Below the pieces are notes generated by a model. That model was not told the origin of the DNA and did not search any database. It saw only the letters and a list, made by a program, of their open reading frames with translations. Source: Streptomyces sp. TSRI0107 (GTDB lineage Bacteria; Actinomycetota; Actinomycetes; Streptomycetales; Streptomycetaceae). From it: DNA of 64,000 nt. The DNA lies in contig NZ_LIVZ01000003.1 of assembly GCF_001905845.1 (NCBI RefSeq), positions 248,001-312,000 on the forward strand, written 5' to 3'. Positions within the stretch are counted from its first letter, which is position 1; the number at the start of each line of letters is the position of its first letter. Positions 45,350 through 54,197 of the stretch are shown in pieces. The position numbers and the translations under genes are program-made.

Positions 45350-46363
45350 ATGGAGCAGATGCTCGCCGCCCGCCTGCACCTTCCGAGCCGCGCCCTGCGC
45401 CTTGAGGAGGTGCCCCGCCCCCAGCCGGGGCCCGGGGAGGTGCTGGTGAAGGTGGCGGCGGCCGGTGTCTGCCTGTCCGACGTCCACCTGATCGACGGCA
45501 CGCTCAGTCCTCTCCTGCTGGACGGCGACACCGTCACCCTCGGCCACGAGGTGTCCGGCACCGTCGCCGAGACCGGCGAGGGGGTCACCGCGTGGACACC
45601 GGGACAGCGCGTCGTGCTGCACGCGGGCGAGCTGCGCGACGGTGTCGTCCACACCCGCGGCGTCGACTACGACGGCGGCTGGGCCGAGTACGCCCTGTCG
45701 TCCGCGGACGCGATGACGGCGCTGCCCGACACCATCCCCTTCGAGCAGGGGGCGATCATCCCGGACGCCGTGTCCACGCCGTGGGGCGCGATCACCGTGA
45801 CCGGCGAGGTCCGGCCCGCCGAGGCGGTGGGCGTGTGGGGCGTCGGCGGTCTCGGCGTGCACGCCGTGCAACTGCTGCGGGCCGTCGGGGCGTGCCCGAT
45901 CGTCGCCGTGGACCCCAGCGCGGCCGCCCGGGAGCGGGCGCTGTCCGCCGGTGCCGATCTCGCGCTCGACTCCGCCGACCCGGACCTGCGCACGACGGTG
46001 GCCGGGGCGACCGGCGGGCTCGGGCTCGCCGCCGCCTTCGACTTCGCGGGCGTGCCGGCGGTGCGCGAACAGGCGCTCACCGTTCTCGCGCCCAAGGGGC
46101 GCCTCGTCCTCGTGGGGCTGACGAACCAGCCGCTCACCGTCACGCACGGCACCCGCTTCAGCTACCTCCAGCAGCGGATCCTCGGCCACTACGGCTCCGA
46201 CATGCCGGTGGCGCTGCCGCAGCTGCTGCGACTGGTGAACGGCGGGCGGCTGGACTTCTCCGGGTCCGTCAGCGGCGTACTGCCCCTGGCGCGGGCCGCG
46301 GAGGCGGTGGAGCGGCTGGAGAAGAAGGCGGGCGACCCGATCCGCCTGATTCTGCGCCCCTGA
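45350..46363 (+). CDS. Zinc-type medium-chain alcohol dehydrogenase
   Basis: This is a 337-residue MDR oxidoreductase. The GroES-like part has the catalytic zinc Cys in GVCLSDVH and the GHEVSG His/Glu pair. The Rossmann part has VWGVGGLGVHAVQLLRAVGA and the following acidic VDPS, which suggests NAD rather than NADP. The four-Cys structural zinc loop of classical ADHs is missing: that stretch reads VVLHAGELRDGVVHTRG. Substrate is unknown; this layout is seen in zinc-binding dehydrogenases that oxidise or reduce simple alcohols or aldehydes. The ribosome-binding site is GAGGGAG before ATG 45350. It stands alone between the glycosyltransferases and a GNAT gene. Confidence 0.92.
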   Translation: MEQMLAARLHLPSRALRLEEVPRPQPGPGEVLVKVAAAGVCLSDVHLIDGTLSPLLLDGDTVTLGHEVSGTVAETGEGVTAWTPGQRVVLHAGELRDGVVHTRGVDYDGGWAEYALSSADAMTALPDTIPFEQGAIIPDAVSTPWGAITVTGEVRPAEAVGVWGVGGLGVHAVQLLRAVGACPIVAVDPSAAARERALSAGADLALDSADPDLRTTVAGATGGLGLAAAFDFAGVPAVREQALTVLAPKGRLVLVGLTNQPLTVTHGTRFSYLQQRILGHYGSDMPVALPQLLRLVNGGRLDFSGSVSGVLPLARAAEAVERLEKKAGDPIRLILRP

Positions 46364-46452
46364 CGGCCGGAACGCGTCGCCCGCGGGGCCCGCCCCGGTC
46401 GTTAGGACTCCTGCACGGTTGTGCGGAGCACTCGACGATCAGAGGAGTTACG

Positions 46453-47250
46453 GTGGCGGATCTCGCGGACTCGGTCGAATCGATGGAGCAGCTGGCGACG
46501 GTCTGGCGTGCCATGGTGCTGGACAGGGATGCGGACGCCGACGTCCGGGATCTCCCGGGCATCGCGGTGCGCTGGGCGGACTGCCGGTTCGCGTTCTGGA
46601 ACTGCGTGACGCTGACCGAGGTGGGGGCGGACGCGGCGCTGGTGGAGCGGCGGCTGGGCGAGGCGGCGGAGATCATGCGCGCGAAGAGGCATCCGGGCTT
46701 CCTGTGGGTGTTCGAGGACCTGCTCGGCACCGAGGCGCGCGCGGCCCTCCCCGCGGCGGCCGAACGAGCGGGCCTCGCCTACGCGTTCCCGGGCACCGGC
46801 ATGGCCGGGGACCTGCTGCCCCTGCCCGAGCCGGCCCACCCCGACCTCACGTTCGTCCGGGTCCGCACCGACGAACAGCTGCGCGCGTACGCGGACCTCA
46901 ATTCACGCGCGTACGGCTTTCCCCTGGAGGACGGGCGCGACGGGCTCGCCGGTTCGGCGCTGTGGAAGGAGGAGGTGCACGCCTATCTGGGGATGCGGGG
47001 CGACGTCCCGGTGACGTGCGCCGCGACGGTGGCGGCAGACGGCCGGCTGTTCGTCGTGCTCGTGGCCACGGACCCCCGGTGGGAGCGCAGGGGATACGGC
47101 GAGGCGGTGACGCGGAAGGCGCTGTACGAGGGCGCCCGGGCCACCGGACTGACCCGCGCGACCCTGCACGCGACCGCCGCCGGGGCGCCCGTCTACCCGC
47201 GCATCGGCTTCCGGCCGAACTCGCCCATGGGCTTCTACGGCCTGGGCTGA
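46453..47250 (+). CDS. GNAT-family N-acetyltransferase
   Basis: This is a 265-residue protein with the acetyl-CoA fold in its C-terminal half: VVLVATDPRWERRGYGEAV (the R/Q-x-x-G-x-G/A loop as RRGYGE), then RATLHATAAGAPVYPRIGF and GFYGLG at the end. The N-terminal 110 residues are less conserved and may be a degenerate second GNAT lobe. It should move an acetyl group from acetyl-CoA to an amine; the substrate is unknown. GTG at 46453 is chosen because GAGGAG lies six bases upstream; longer frames to the left overlap the dehydrogenase gene. Confidence 0.9.
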   Translation: MADLADSVESMEQLATVWRAMVLDRDADADVRDLPGIAVRWADCRFAFWNCVTLTEVGADAALVERRLGEAAEIMRAKRHPGFLWVFEDLLGTEARAALPAAAERAGLAYAFPGTGMAGDLLPLPEPAHPDLTFVRVRTDEQLRAYADLNSRAYGFPLEDGRDGLAGSALWKEEVHAYLGMRGDVPVTCAATVAADGRLFVVLVATDPRWERRGYGEAVTRKALYEGARATGLTRATLHATAAGAPVYPRIGFRPNSPMGFYGLG

Positions 47251-47329
47251 TACGCCGCTCGGGTGGCCCCGGTGGCGCGAGCGGCCGGATCGCGCGTCTC
47301 TGGACGAAAGACGTGCGGCCGGAGGGCGA

Positions 47330-47977
47330 ATGACCATGGAGCAGCAGGGAGAGCGCCTCGGGACCCCCCGTGCCGCCGGAATCGCCGGAGTGGTGTTCGC
47401 GGTGCTGATGGCCGCGGCGATCGTTCTGGTGCGTCTCGCCCTGCCCGGCGGGGCCGAGGGGGACGGCGTCGCCGTCGACGGCGGGCAGCGTGACTCCGTG
47501 CGGACGGCGCTGGAACTGCTGCCGTTCGCCGGAATCGCCTTCCTGTGGTTCATGGGGGCCCTGCGCGAGCAGGCTGGTGCGGGAGAGGACCGGTTCGTCG
47601 CCACCGTGTTCCTGGGCAGTGGTCTGATCTTCGTGGCCACCCTGTTCGGCTGTGGCGCGGCGGCCGGCACGGTGCTCGACGAGGGCGAGCAGGACCCGCC
47701 TTTCGGCCGCCAGTTCGCGTACGCCCTGCTGACCACGTACGCCATGCGGATGGCGGCGGTGTTCGTCATCACGACGTCGACGATCGGCCGGCGGCTCGGC
47801 GTGCTGCCGCGCCCGCTCGTGGTCCTCGGCTACCTGGCGGGGCTGATCCTGCTCGTGGTGGGCTCGAGCCTGCCCTGGTCCGAACTGGTCTTCCCGGCGT
47901 GGGCGCTGGTCGTCAGCCTGCACATCCTGCGGGGCCGGCGTCCCACTGGCCTACGGCAGTCCGCCGGCCCGGCCTGA
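47330..47977 (+). CDS. Multi-pass membrane protein of unknown function
   Basis: This is a 215-residue protein with five hydrophobic segments: about residues 17-38 (AGIAGVVFAVLMAAAIVLVR), 62-78 (LLPFAGIAFLWFMGAL), 91-110 (ATVFLGSGLIFVATLFGCGA), 132-152 (LTTYAMRMAAVFVITTS) and 163-183 (LVVLGYLAGLILLVVGS). A sixth may lie near residues 187-200. The tail is short and basic. No enzyme motif is seen. ATG at 47330 or 47336 can serve as start; GGAGGG is better spaced for 47336. It lies just upstream of the ferredoxin gene, separated by 107 bases, so a shared transcript is possible but not shown. Confidence 0.85.
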   Translation: MTMEQQGERLGTPRAAGIAGVVFAVLMAAAIVLVRLALPGGAEGDGVAVDGGQRDSVRTALELLPFAGIAFLWFMGALREQAGAGEDRFVATVFLGSGLIFVATLFGCGAAAGTVLDEGEQDPPFGRQFAYALLTTYAMRMAAVFVITTSTIGRRLGVLPRPLVVLGYLAGLILLVVGSSLPWSELVFPAWALVVSLHILRGRRPTGLRQSAGPA

Positions 47978-48084
47978 GCCGGCCGCGCCGCTCACTCCAA
48001 CGGCGTCCGCCGCGTCGCCGCGGTCCCCGCGCCACCCGAGGGTGGTCCGTGGGGGCAGCCGATCCACCGGAGAGGACCGATCCC

Positions 48085-48312
48085 TTGGTACGGATTTCCG
48101 TCGACCTGAACCGCTGTCAGGGGTACGCCCAGTGCGCTTTCCTCGCCCCCGACGTCTTCACCATGCACGGCGAGGAGGCGTTGCTCTACGACCCGGACGC
48201 CGACGAGGCGCAGCGCGGCAAGCTGACGCAGGCCGCCGCGGCCTGCCCCGTGCAGGCCATCCTGGTCGACTCGGTGGACGCGCCGGCCGAGGCGGTGTCC
48301 GGTGTTCGGTGA
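48085..48312 (+). CDS. [3Fe-4S]-type ferredoxin, electron donor to the adjacent P450
   Basis: This is a 75-residue ferredoxin of the short actinobacterial P450-partner type. The motif CQGYAQC followed by a later CPVQA gives three cluster cysteines; the extra Cys of a 4Fe-4S cluster is replaced, which predicts a 3Fe-4S cluster. It carries electrons from the downstream reductase to the P450. I choose the rare TTG at 48085 because AGAGGAC precedes it and the protein then starts VRISVDLNRCQGY, as usual in the family; GTG at 48049 is an alternative that adds 12 residues. It overlaps the reductase start by 11 bases. Confidence 0.92.
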   Translation: MVRISVDLNRCQGYAQCAFLAPDVFTMHGEEALLYDPDADEAQRGKLTQAAAACPVQAILVDSVDAPAEAVSGVR

Positions 48313-49693
48313 CGGATCCCTGGAGCGCTTCAAGCGGGAAGGCCGCATCGTCGTCGTGGGCGCCTCGCTCGCGGGCCTGCGCGCCGCGGAGACCCTGCGG
48401 GAGAAGGGCTTCACGGGCTCACTGACGATGATCGGCGACGAGCCCCACGAGCCGTACGACCGGCCCCCGCTGTCCAAGCAGGTGCTGCTGGGCAGGGCGG
48501 CCGCCGACCGCACCGCGCTGCCCAGGCGCCGCTCCGTCGACGCGACCTGGCGGCTCGGCGTCGCGGCCACCGGCCTGGACATGGCGGCCAGGCGGGTGCG
48601 GCTGGCCGACGGCGACGAGGTGCCGTACGACCGGCTGCTGATCGCCACCGGTGTGCGGGCGCGGCCCTGGCCACGCGAGGCCGAGGCGGAACTCGACGGG
48701 GTCTTCGTGCTGCGCACCCGCGACGACGGTGCCGCGCTCGCGCGGCGGCTGGCCGAGGGGCCCGAACGGGTCCTGGTCATCGGGGCCGGGTTCACCGGCT
48801 CGGAGATCGCGTCGGCCTGCCGTGAACGCGGCCTCTCCGTCACCGTCGCCGAGCGCGGCTCGGCGCCCCTGGTCGGCGCGCTCGGCGGGGTGGTCGGCTC
48901 GGTCGCCGCCGAACTCCAGCGGGAGCACGGTGTGGACCTGCGGTGCGGTGTCATGGTGACCGCTCTGGAGGGCGACGCCTCGGGACGGGTGCGGGCCGCG
49001 CAGCTGTCCGACGGCTCCACGGTGGAGACCGACGTGGTGATCGTCTCGCTGGGCGCCCGGCGCAACACCGACTGGCTCGCCGGGTCGGGGCTCGGGGCCG
49101 GGCCCCGCGGCATCGCCTGCGACGCCGGCTGCCGCGCCTTCGACTTCCGGGGGATCGTGACCGACGACATCTACGCGGCGGGCGACGTCGCCCGCTGTCC
49201 GCACCCCCTGTTCGGCTACCAGTTCCTGTCGCTGGAGCACTGGGGCAACGCGGTGTCCCAGGCCGACATCGCGGCGCACAACATGCTCAGCGAGAGCACC
49301 GACCGCCTCCCCCACATGGAGGTGCCCGCGTTCTGGTCCTCGCAGTTCGGAGTCAACATCAAGTCGGTCGGGGTGCCGTCCCTAGGGACGGAACTCCTCG
49401 TCACCCAGGGGTCGCTGGAGGATCACCGGTTCGTCGCCGTCTACGGCTACCAGGGCCGCGTCATCGGCGCGGTCGCCTTCGACCATGCCCGGTGGCTGCC
49501 GTTCTACCAGGAGCTGATCGAACGCACCGCGCCGTTCCCGCCGCAGTTCCCGACGGTCGACCGGCGCTCGGACGGCCAGCGGCCGGTCGCCGCGGACTTC
49601 CCCGACCCGTCGGTCCCCACCCACGGTCCCACTGTGACCCTCAGCGGATACTCGCCGGCCGACCGCCGGATGACGTTCACTCCCGCGCACTGA
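48302..49693 (+). CDS. NAD(P)H-dependent ferredoxin reductase (FAD, Rieske-reductase-like)
   Basis: This 463-residue flavoprotein should pass electrons from NAD(P)H to the preceding ferredoxin. FAD-binding loop: VVVGASLAGLRAAETLREKG near residue 20. The second Rossmann loop for the pyridine nucleotide is VLVIGAGFTGSEIASACRE near 155-175, followed by an acidic end (VAER) that suggests NADH. DIYAAGDVARCPHP is the second FAD motif. EPYDRPPLSK is typical of ferredoxin reductases of P450 and dioxygenase systems. The C-terminal about 55 residues beyond the usual reductase-C domain are Pro-rich. GTG at 48302 is the start; the P450 begins 23 bases after the stop, so the three genes form one operon. 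Confidence 0.93.
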   Translation: MFGDGSLERFKREGRIVVVGASLAGLRAAETLREKGFTGSLTMIGDEPHEPYDRPPLSKQVLLGRAAADRTALPRRRSVDATWRLGVAATGLDMAARRVRLADGDEVPYDRLLIATGVRARPWPREAEAELDGVFVLRTRDDGAALARRLAEGPERVLVIGAGFTGSEIASACRERGLSVTVAERGSAPLVGALGGVVGSVAAELQREHGVDLRCGVMVTALEGDASGRVRAAQLSDGSTVETDVVIVSLGARRNTDWLAGSGLGAGPRGIACDAGCRAFDFRGIVTDDIYAAGDVARCPHPLFGYQFLSLEHWGNAVSQADIAAHNMLSESTDRLPHMEVPAFWSSQFGVNIKSVGVPSLGTELLVTQGSLEDHRFVAVYGYQGRVIGAVAFDHARWLPFYQELIERTAPFPPQFPTVDRRSDGQRPVAADFPDPSVPTHGPTVTLSGYSPADRRMTFTPAH

Positions 49694-49716
49694 CCCGCAC
49701 GGCCCGAGGACTCGCC

Positions 49717-50952
49717 ATGACACCATCCCCGCTGCACCGGATCCTGGACTTCGCCAACCGGGCGAATCCGTACCCGATCTACGAAGAGCTGCGGAAGACG
49801 CCCGTCCACCACGAGGACGACGGGCCGTACGTCGTCAGCACCTACTACGAGATCCGCAGTCTCCTGCACGATCCAAGGATCAGTTCCGACGCGCGGAACC
49901 TGGCGTCGACCGCCCACGACCCGCTGGCCGAGCCCGCGCAGGACGACGGCGCCCTGCCGCCGAGCTTCCTGCGGCTCGACCCGCCGGAGCACGACCGGCT
50001 GCGGCGCATGACGAACCGGTCGTTCGGCCCGCCGCACTGCCCCCGCCGCGTCGACGGGATGCGCGAGGAACTGCACGGCATCGTCTCCGGCCTCATCGAC
50101 GGCATCGGCGACCCGGGGCGCATCGACCTGGTGGACCAGTTCTCGTACCCGTTCCCGGTGACGGTGATCTGCCGGCTGCTCGGGGTGCCGCGCGAGGACG
50201 AGGCGCGCTTTCACACCTGGGCGGACACCATCGCCGCGAGCCTCGACCCGGATCCGGACGCGGATCCCGCCGAGCGGGGCAAGGGCGCGCACGACGCCCG
50301 TATGCAGCTGGGCATGTATCTGGCCGGTCTGATCGAGGAGCGGCGCAGGAACCCCGGGGACGACATGCTGTCCGAGCTGGCCACGGCCAAAAGCCCGGAC
50401 GGCACGATGACCACGATGGAACTGCTCAGCACCGCCGCGCTGCTGCTGATCGCGGGACACGAGACGACCGTCAACCTCGTCACCAACGGCATGCTGACCC
50501 TGCTGCGCAACCCCGACGTCCTGCGGCGGCTGCGCGAGGACCCCCGGCTGGCCGTGCCCGTCGTCGAGGAGCTGCTGCGCTTCGAGCCGCCGGTGCAGCT
50601 GGTGCCGCAGCGCACCACCCTCGCCGACGTCGAGGTCCGCGGCGTCACCATCCCCAAGGGCGCCTCCCTCTGGCTGGTCCTGGCGTCCGGCAACCGCGAC
50701 CCGCAGCGTTTCGAGGACCCGGACCGCTTCGACCCGGACCGTGGGGACATCCAGCACCTGGGACTGGGCAGCGGCATCCACAGCTGCTTCGGCGCGCCGC
50801 TCGCCCGGCTGGAGGCGCAGCTCGCCCTGTCGGAGCTGGCCCGCAGGCTGGAGAACCCCCGTCTGCTGGAGGACCCTCCGCCGTACCGGCAGAACGCCGT
50901 GCTACGCGGACCACGGCATCTGCACGTCGCCTGCGACGGGATCCGCCCCTGA
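49717..50952 (+). CDS. Cytochrome P450
   Basis: This is a soluble bacterial P450 of 411 residues, normal for the class. The I-helix oxygen-binding motif is A246-G-H-E-T-T251. The K-helix is EELLRFEPP. The heme-binding loop is LGSGIHSCFGAPLAR with the thiolate ligand C357. It should hydroxylate or epoxidise a small hydrophobic substrate, using electrons from the ferredoxin and reductase encoded directly upstream. GAGGA lies nine bases before the ATG. The substrate is unknown: it may tailor the polyketide, but 13 kb and several unrelated genes lie between, so I treat it as an independent cassette. Confidence 0.95.
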   Translation: MTPSPLHRILDFANRANPYPIYEELRKTPVHHEDDGPYVVSTYYEIRSLLHDPRISSDARNLASTAHDPLAEPAQDDGALPPSFLRLDPPEHDRLRRMTNRSFGPPHCPRRVDGMREELHGIVSGLIDGIGDPGRIDLVDQFSYPFPVTVICRLLGVPREDEARFHTWADTIAASLDPDPDADPAERGKGAHDARMQLGMYLAGLIEERRRNPGDDMLSELATAKSPDGTMTTMELLSTAALLLIAGHETTVNLVTNGMLTLLRNPDVLRRLREDPRLAVPVVEELLRFEPPVQLVPQRTTLADVEVRGVTIPKGASLWLVLASGNRDPQRFEDPDRFDPDRGDIQHLGLGSGIHSCFGAPLARLEAQLALSELARRLENPRLLEDPPPYRQNAVLRGPRHLHVACDGIRP

Positions 50953-51054
50953 GCAGGGCCCCTATGCTCGAAGGACGAGGTCTGCGGATGCCCGAGGCGG
51001 CATCGCTTCCGGCATGGTGATCGACTGCTCCGCGAGTGAGCGGGAAGTGGTCCG

Positions 51055-52464
51055 ATGACGACGACCGCCGGGACCGTCCGGCGGCGTGGCGGGAGGGGAC
51101 GAGTGGTACCGGTGGTCAAGGAGTGGGCGCACAGACGTCAGGCCTGGGCGGCCAGGGCCGCGCTGCTGTGTGCCGCCGCGGCGTTGTCGCTGCCGCTGGT
51201 GGAGGGGGGCATCGGCGGTCTGGTGCTGCTCGTCGTGGGCGTGGCGGGTCTGGCCGTCACCGGCGCCGCGCTGTGGTGGACGCTGTCGCGCCGGGGCGTC
51301 CTGCGGATGGCCGCCGCGACGCTGGGCCTGGTCACGCCCGTCGCGGTCGTCACCCTCTTCGCGCAGGCGAACCTGTGGTGGGTGGTGATCGTGTCCGCGC
51401 TGCTGTGGTCGGCGGCCGTGTGGAGCGGCCGGTACGCGCTGCGCACCACGGGGCTTCGGTCCAGCCGTGCCAGGGAGTACCGCACGCCGGCCCCGCAGCG
51501 GCCCGTGCTGTTGCTCAACCCGCGTTCCGGCGGCGGGAAGGTGGAGCGGTTCGGGCTGCGGGAGAAGGCCGAACGGCTCGGTGCGCGGGTGATCCTGCTC
51601 GACCCGGAGCAGCGGCAGGACGTGGTCGCCCTGGCCCGGGAGGCGGTCGCGGACGGCGCCGACCTCCTCGGCGTCGGCGGCGGCGACGGCACCCAGGCCC
51701 TGGTGGCGGCGGTGGCCGCCGAGCACGGGCTGCCGTTCATGGTGATCTCCGCCGGTACCCGCAACCACTTCGCGATGGACCTGGGCCTGGACCGCGACGA
51801 CCCCGCCGCCTGCCTGGACGCGCTCAGCGACGGCGTCGAAGTGCACGTGGACCTGTGCTTCGCGGGTGACCGGCCGTTCGTCAACAACGCCTCGTTCGGG
51901 GTGTACGGGACGGTCGTGCAGAGCCCCGGCTACCGCGACGACAAGGTGGGCACGGCGCTGCAGCTGCTGCCCGACCTGCTGTCCCGGCAGCGGGGGCCGC
52001 GTCTGACGGCGACCGTCGGCCGCAGCACGATCACCGATCCGCAGGCCGTCCTGGTCAGCAACAACCCCTACCGCCTGGACGACCCGTTCGGCTTCGGCCG
52101 GCGCGCTCGGCTGGACTCGGGGCGGCTCGGAGTCGTCACCGTGAAGGTCGACAGCGCGGTCGACGCGGCGGAACTGATCCTGGATCCGCGCGGGATGAGT
52201 ACGACGACGTCCCACGAGGTGGTCATCGACGCGGACGCGCCCGAGGTGGAGGCCGGTCTCGACGGCGAGGCCCTGGTCCTGCCCACCCCGGTCCGCTGCC
52301 GTGTCGAACGCCGCGCGCTGCGCGTCCGCGTGCCCCGCGAACGGCCCGGCGTCCCCGAGCTGCCGCCCCGGCTGGACTGGCGCCGGCTGCGGAAGCTGGC
52401 GGCCGCGGTGGGCCGTACGGCCGTGCCGGTCCGGTACCGCGCCGAGGGGTGGGACCGGCGGTGA
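51055..52464 (+). CDS. Diacylglycerol kinase-like lipid kinase with N-terminal membrane helices
   Basis: This is a 469-residue protein. The N-terminal 120 residues hold three to four membrane helices. A soluble kinase domain follows with VLLLNPRSGGGKV near residue 150, the nucleotide-binding GVGGGDGTQALVAAVA near 205, and SAGTRNHFAMDLGLDRDD, all typical of the DAGK/LCB5-type fold (YegS/DgkB). The C-terminal beta domain is present (VNNASFGVYG, then SNNPYRLDDPF). It would phosphorylate a lipid alcohol from ATP at the inner membrane face. A second ATG-type start inside the first 25 residues is possible (GTG before VPVVKEWAH). Confidence 0.9.
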   Translation: MTTTAGTVRRRGGRGRVVPVVKEWAHRRQAWAARAALLCAAAALSLPLVEGGIGGLVLLVVGVAGLAVTGAALWWTLSRRGVLRMAAATLGLVTPVAVVTLFAQANLWWVVIVSALLWSAAVWSGRYALRTTGLRSSRAREYRTPAPQRPVLLLNPRSGGGKVERFGLREKAERLGARVILLDPEQRQDVVALAREAVADGADLLGVGGGDGTQALVAAVAAEHGLPFMVISAGTRNHFAMDLGLDRDDPAACLDALSDGVEVHVDLCFAGDRPFVNNASFGVYGTVVQSPGYRDDKVGTALQLLPDLLSRQRGPRLTATVGRSTITDPQAVLVSNNPYRLDDPFGFGRRARLDSGRLGVVTVKVDSAVDAAELILDPRGMSTTTSHEVVIDADAPEVEAGLDGEALVLPTPVRCRVERRALRVRVPRERPGVPELPPRLDWRRLRKLAAAVGRTAVPVRYRAEGWDRR

Positions 52465-52593
52465 GCCCCGGCTCCCGGGGCCGCCTGGCCTGCCGTTCGG
52501 GGTCGCGGTGAACCGGGCGCCGGTGCCGGCCGTGTTCCTGGACGTCCGACCGGGCCGGTGGCCCGGAGACCGGCGAGAGGAGCGGTACGTCCC

Positions 52594-53205
52594 GTGCCCA
52601 CCGACCACGCCTGCCGTGCGGCCGCCGAGCAGGCCGCCCGCGGCCTCACCCCCGTGCGCGCGGTGCTGGTGCCCGCCGACGACGGCGATCCGCCTCCCGC
52701 CGAGGTCATGCCCGTGGTGCTGCGCAACTACCTGGGCGGGAACGCGCGGCCGCCCGCACCGAGGGTGTCGGCAGGCAGGCGTCCGGCGCCGGTGGGTCTC
52801 GCGACGGGCGCGGTCGTCGTACGGCTGTGCCTCGACGGTCTCGCCGCGGAGACGGCCGGGGCGTTGACGGCGTGGCACGCGGACCTCGGGCGCCGGCTGC
52901 GGGAGCTGCTGACCGGTCCGGGTTCGACCGGGCGGCAGGCCGACGCCTGGCAGCCCCTCACGGATCTTCAGCACCGTGCGCACGAGGTGCTGACCGTCAT
53001 GGCCGACCCCGGCCGGGGTGGTCCGGCGGGACCACGGTTGGTGGCCGCCCGGTTCGACCTGCTGGAGGACGCCGTGTCCGGTGTGCTGCGGCGGATGGCC
53101 GTACCGCCCGACACCGCCGCCGTGTGCGCGGGCGCGCTCGCGGGCGCGGCCGGGTCGTTGTTCGGGCTGGCCCGGGACGCGGGCGCGGAGGGCGGGCGGT
53201 ACTGA
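52594..53205 (+). CDS. Protein of unknown function
   Basis: This is a 203-residue soluble protein that I do not recognise. It is rich in Ala, Arg and Gly, with helical stretches (AAETAGALTAWHADLGRRLR, then PLTDLQHRAHEVLTVMAD and RFDLLEDAVSGVLRRMAV). The C-terminal 30 residues (AAVCAGALAGAAGSLFGLAR) are mildly hydrophobic and may form one helix. GTG at 52594 is chosen because GAGAGGAG lies about 11 bases upstream. Codon bias is typical of real genes here and no competing frame looks better. It converges with the EEP hydrolase gene, whose stop is five bases away. Confidence 0.7.
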   Translation: MPTDHACRAAAEQAARGLTPVRAVLVPADDGDPPPAEVMPVVLRNYLGGNARPPAPRVSAGRRPAPVGLATGAVVVRLCLDGLAAETAGALTAWHADLGRRLRELLTGPGSTGRQADAWQPLTDLQHRAHEVLTVMADPGRGGPAGPRLVAARFDLLEDAVSGVLRRMAVPPDTAAVCAGALAGAAGSLFGLARDAGAEGGRY

Positions 53206-53210
53206 CCGGC

Positions 53211-54197
53211 TCAGCCGAGGGTGAGGGTGGCGGCGACCGGCAGATGGTCGCTGCCGGTCTCGGGCAGCGTGCGGATGCCGGTGACGGTCGCCGAGCGGGC
53301 CATCACCTGGTCGATCCGGGCCACCGGGAACGCGGCGGGGAAACTGAGGGCGAAGCCCCGCTCCGGCACGTTCATGCGCGAGGTCAGCGGGGACAGCCCG
53401 CGGTCGTCGACCGTGCCGTTGAGGTCGCCCAGCAGGACGACGGTCCGCTGCTCCTCGGCGGCGACGGCCCGGCCCAGCAGGGCGGCGCTCTCGTCACGCC
53501 GGGCGGACGCGAGGCCGGTCGCGCGGACCCGGACCGAGGGCAGGTGCGCGACGTGGACCGCGATGTCGGCGCGCGGGGTGTGCACCACGGTCCGCAGGCC
53601 GCGGTCCCACGGCTCCACGATCCCGGCGGGTTTGATGTCGAGCGGGCGTACACCGCTGATCGGATGCCTGGACCACAGTCCGACGGTGCCCTGGACCGCG
53701 TGGTACGGGTATCGCGGCGCGAGCGCCTTCTCGTAGCGCGGCAGCGCCTCGGGCAGCAGTTCCTGCAGCGCGATGAGGTCGGGCCCGGCGTCGGCGAGGG
53801 CGCGGGCCGTGCCCTCCGGGTCGGGGTTCTCGTCGCTGACGTTGTGCTGGACGACGACCAGGTCGTGCGGGCCGGGCCGCGCCGCGGGCAGGAGCAGGCC
53901 TGCGAAGAGGTGCGTCCAGGCCGCGACCGGCAGGAGGACGGCCAGCAGGGCCAGGGCGGACCGGCGCAGCAACGCCAGGACGAACAGCAGGACGACGAGC
54001 AGGCCGAGCCACGGCAGGAAGGACTCCAGCAGACTGCCCAGCCGGCCCACCCGGTTGGGCACCGCCCGGTGGCAGGCCGGCAGCGCGGCCGTCAGCACCG
54101 AGAGCGCGGCGAGCACCCGGCCCGGCCGCCGGCGCCACGCCCACCGGGGCCGCGGCGCCGGGCCGGTCGCCGGTCCCGGAGCCACCGAGGTGGTCAT
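53211..54197 (-). CDS. Membrane-anchored endonuclease/exonuclease/phosphatase (EEP) family protein
   Basis: This is a 328-residue protein with two to three N-terminal membrane helices (about residues 29-46, 60-80 and 84-104) and an outward or membrane-proximal EEP domain (about 112-328). Catalytic motifs are VVVQHNVSDENPDP, the metal-binding Glu in LIALQELLPE, LLGDLNGTVDD, and the final GSDHLPVAATL His. The family cleaves phosphodiesters in DNA, RNA or lipids; the target here is unknown. Its ATG overlaps the stop of the upstream GNAT gene (ATGA), so the two are translationally coupled. Confidence 0.9.
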   Translation of the reverse strand: MTTSVAPGPATGPAPRPRWAWRRRPGRVLAALSVLTAALPACHRAVPNRVGRLGSLLESFLPWLGLLVVLLFVLALLRRSALALLAVLLPVAAWTHLFAGLLLPAARPGPHDLVVVQHNVSDENPDPEGTARALADAGPDLIALQELLPEALPRYEKALAPRYPYHAVQGTVGLWSRHPISGVRPLDIKPAGIVEPWDRGLRTVVHTPRADIAVHVAHLPSVRVRATGLASARRDESAALLGRAVAAEEQRTVVLLGDLNGTVDDRGLSPLTSRMNVPERGFALSFPAAFPVARIDQVMARSATVTGIRTLPETGSDHLPVAATLTLG

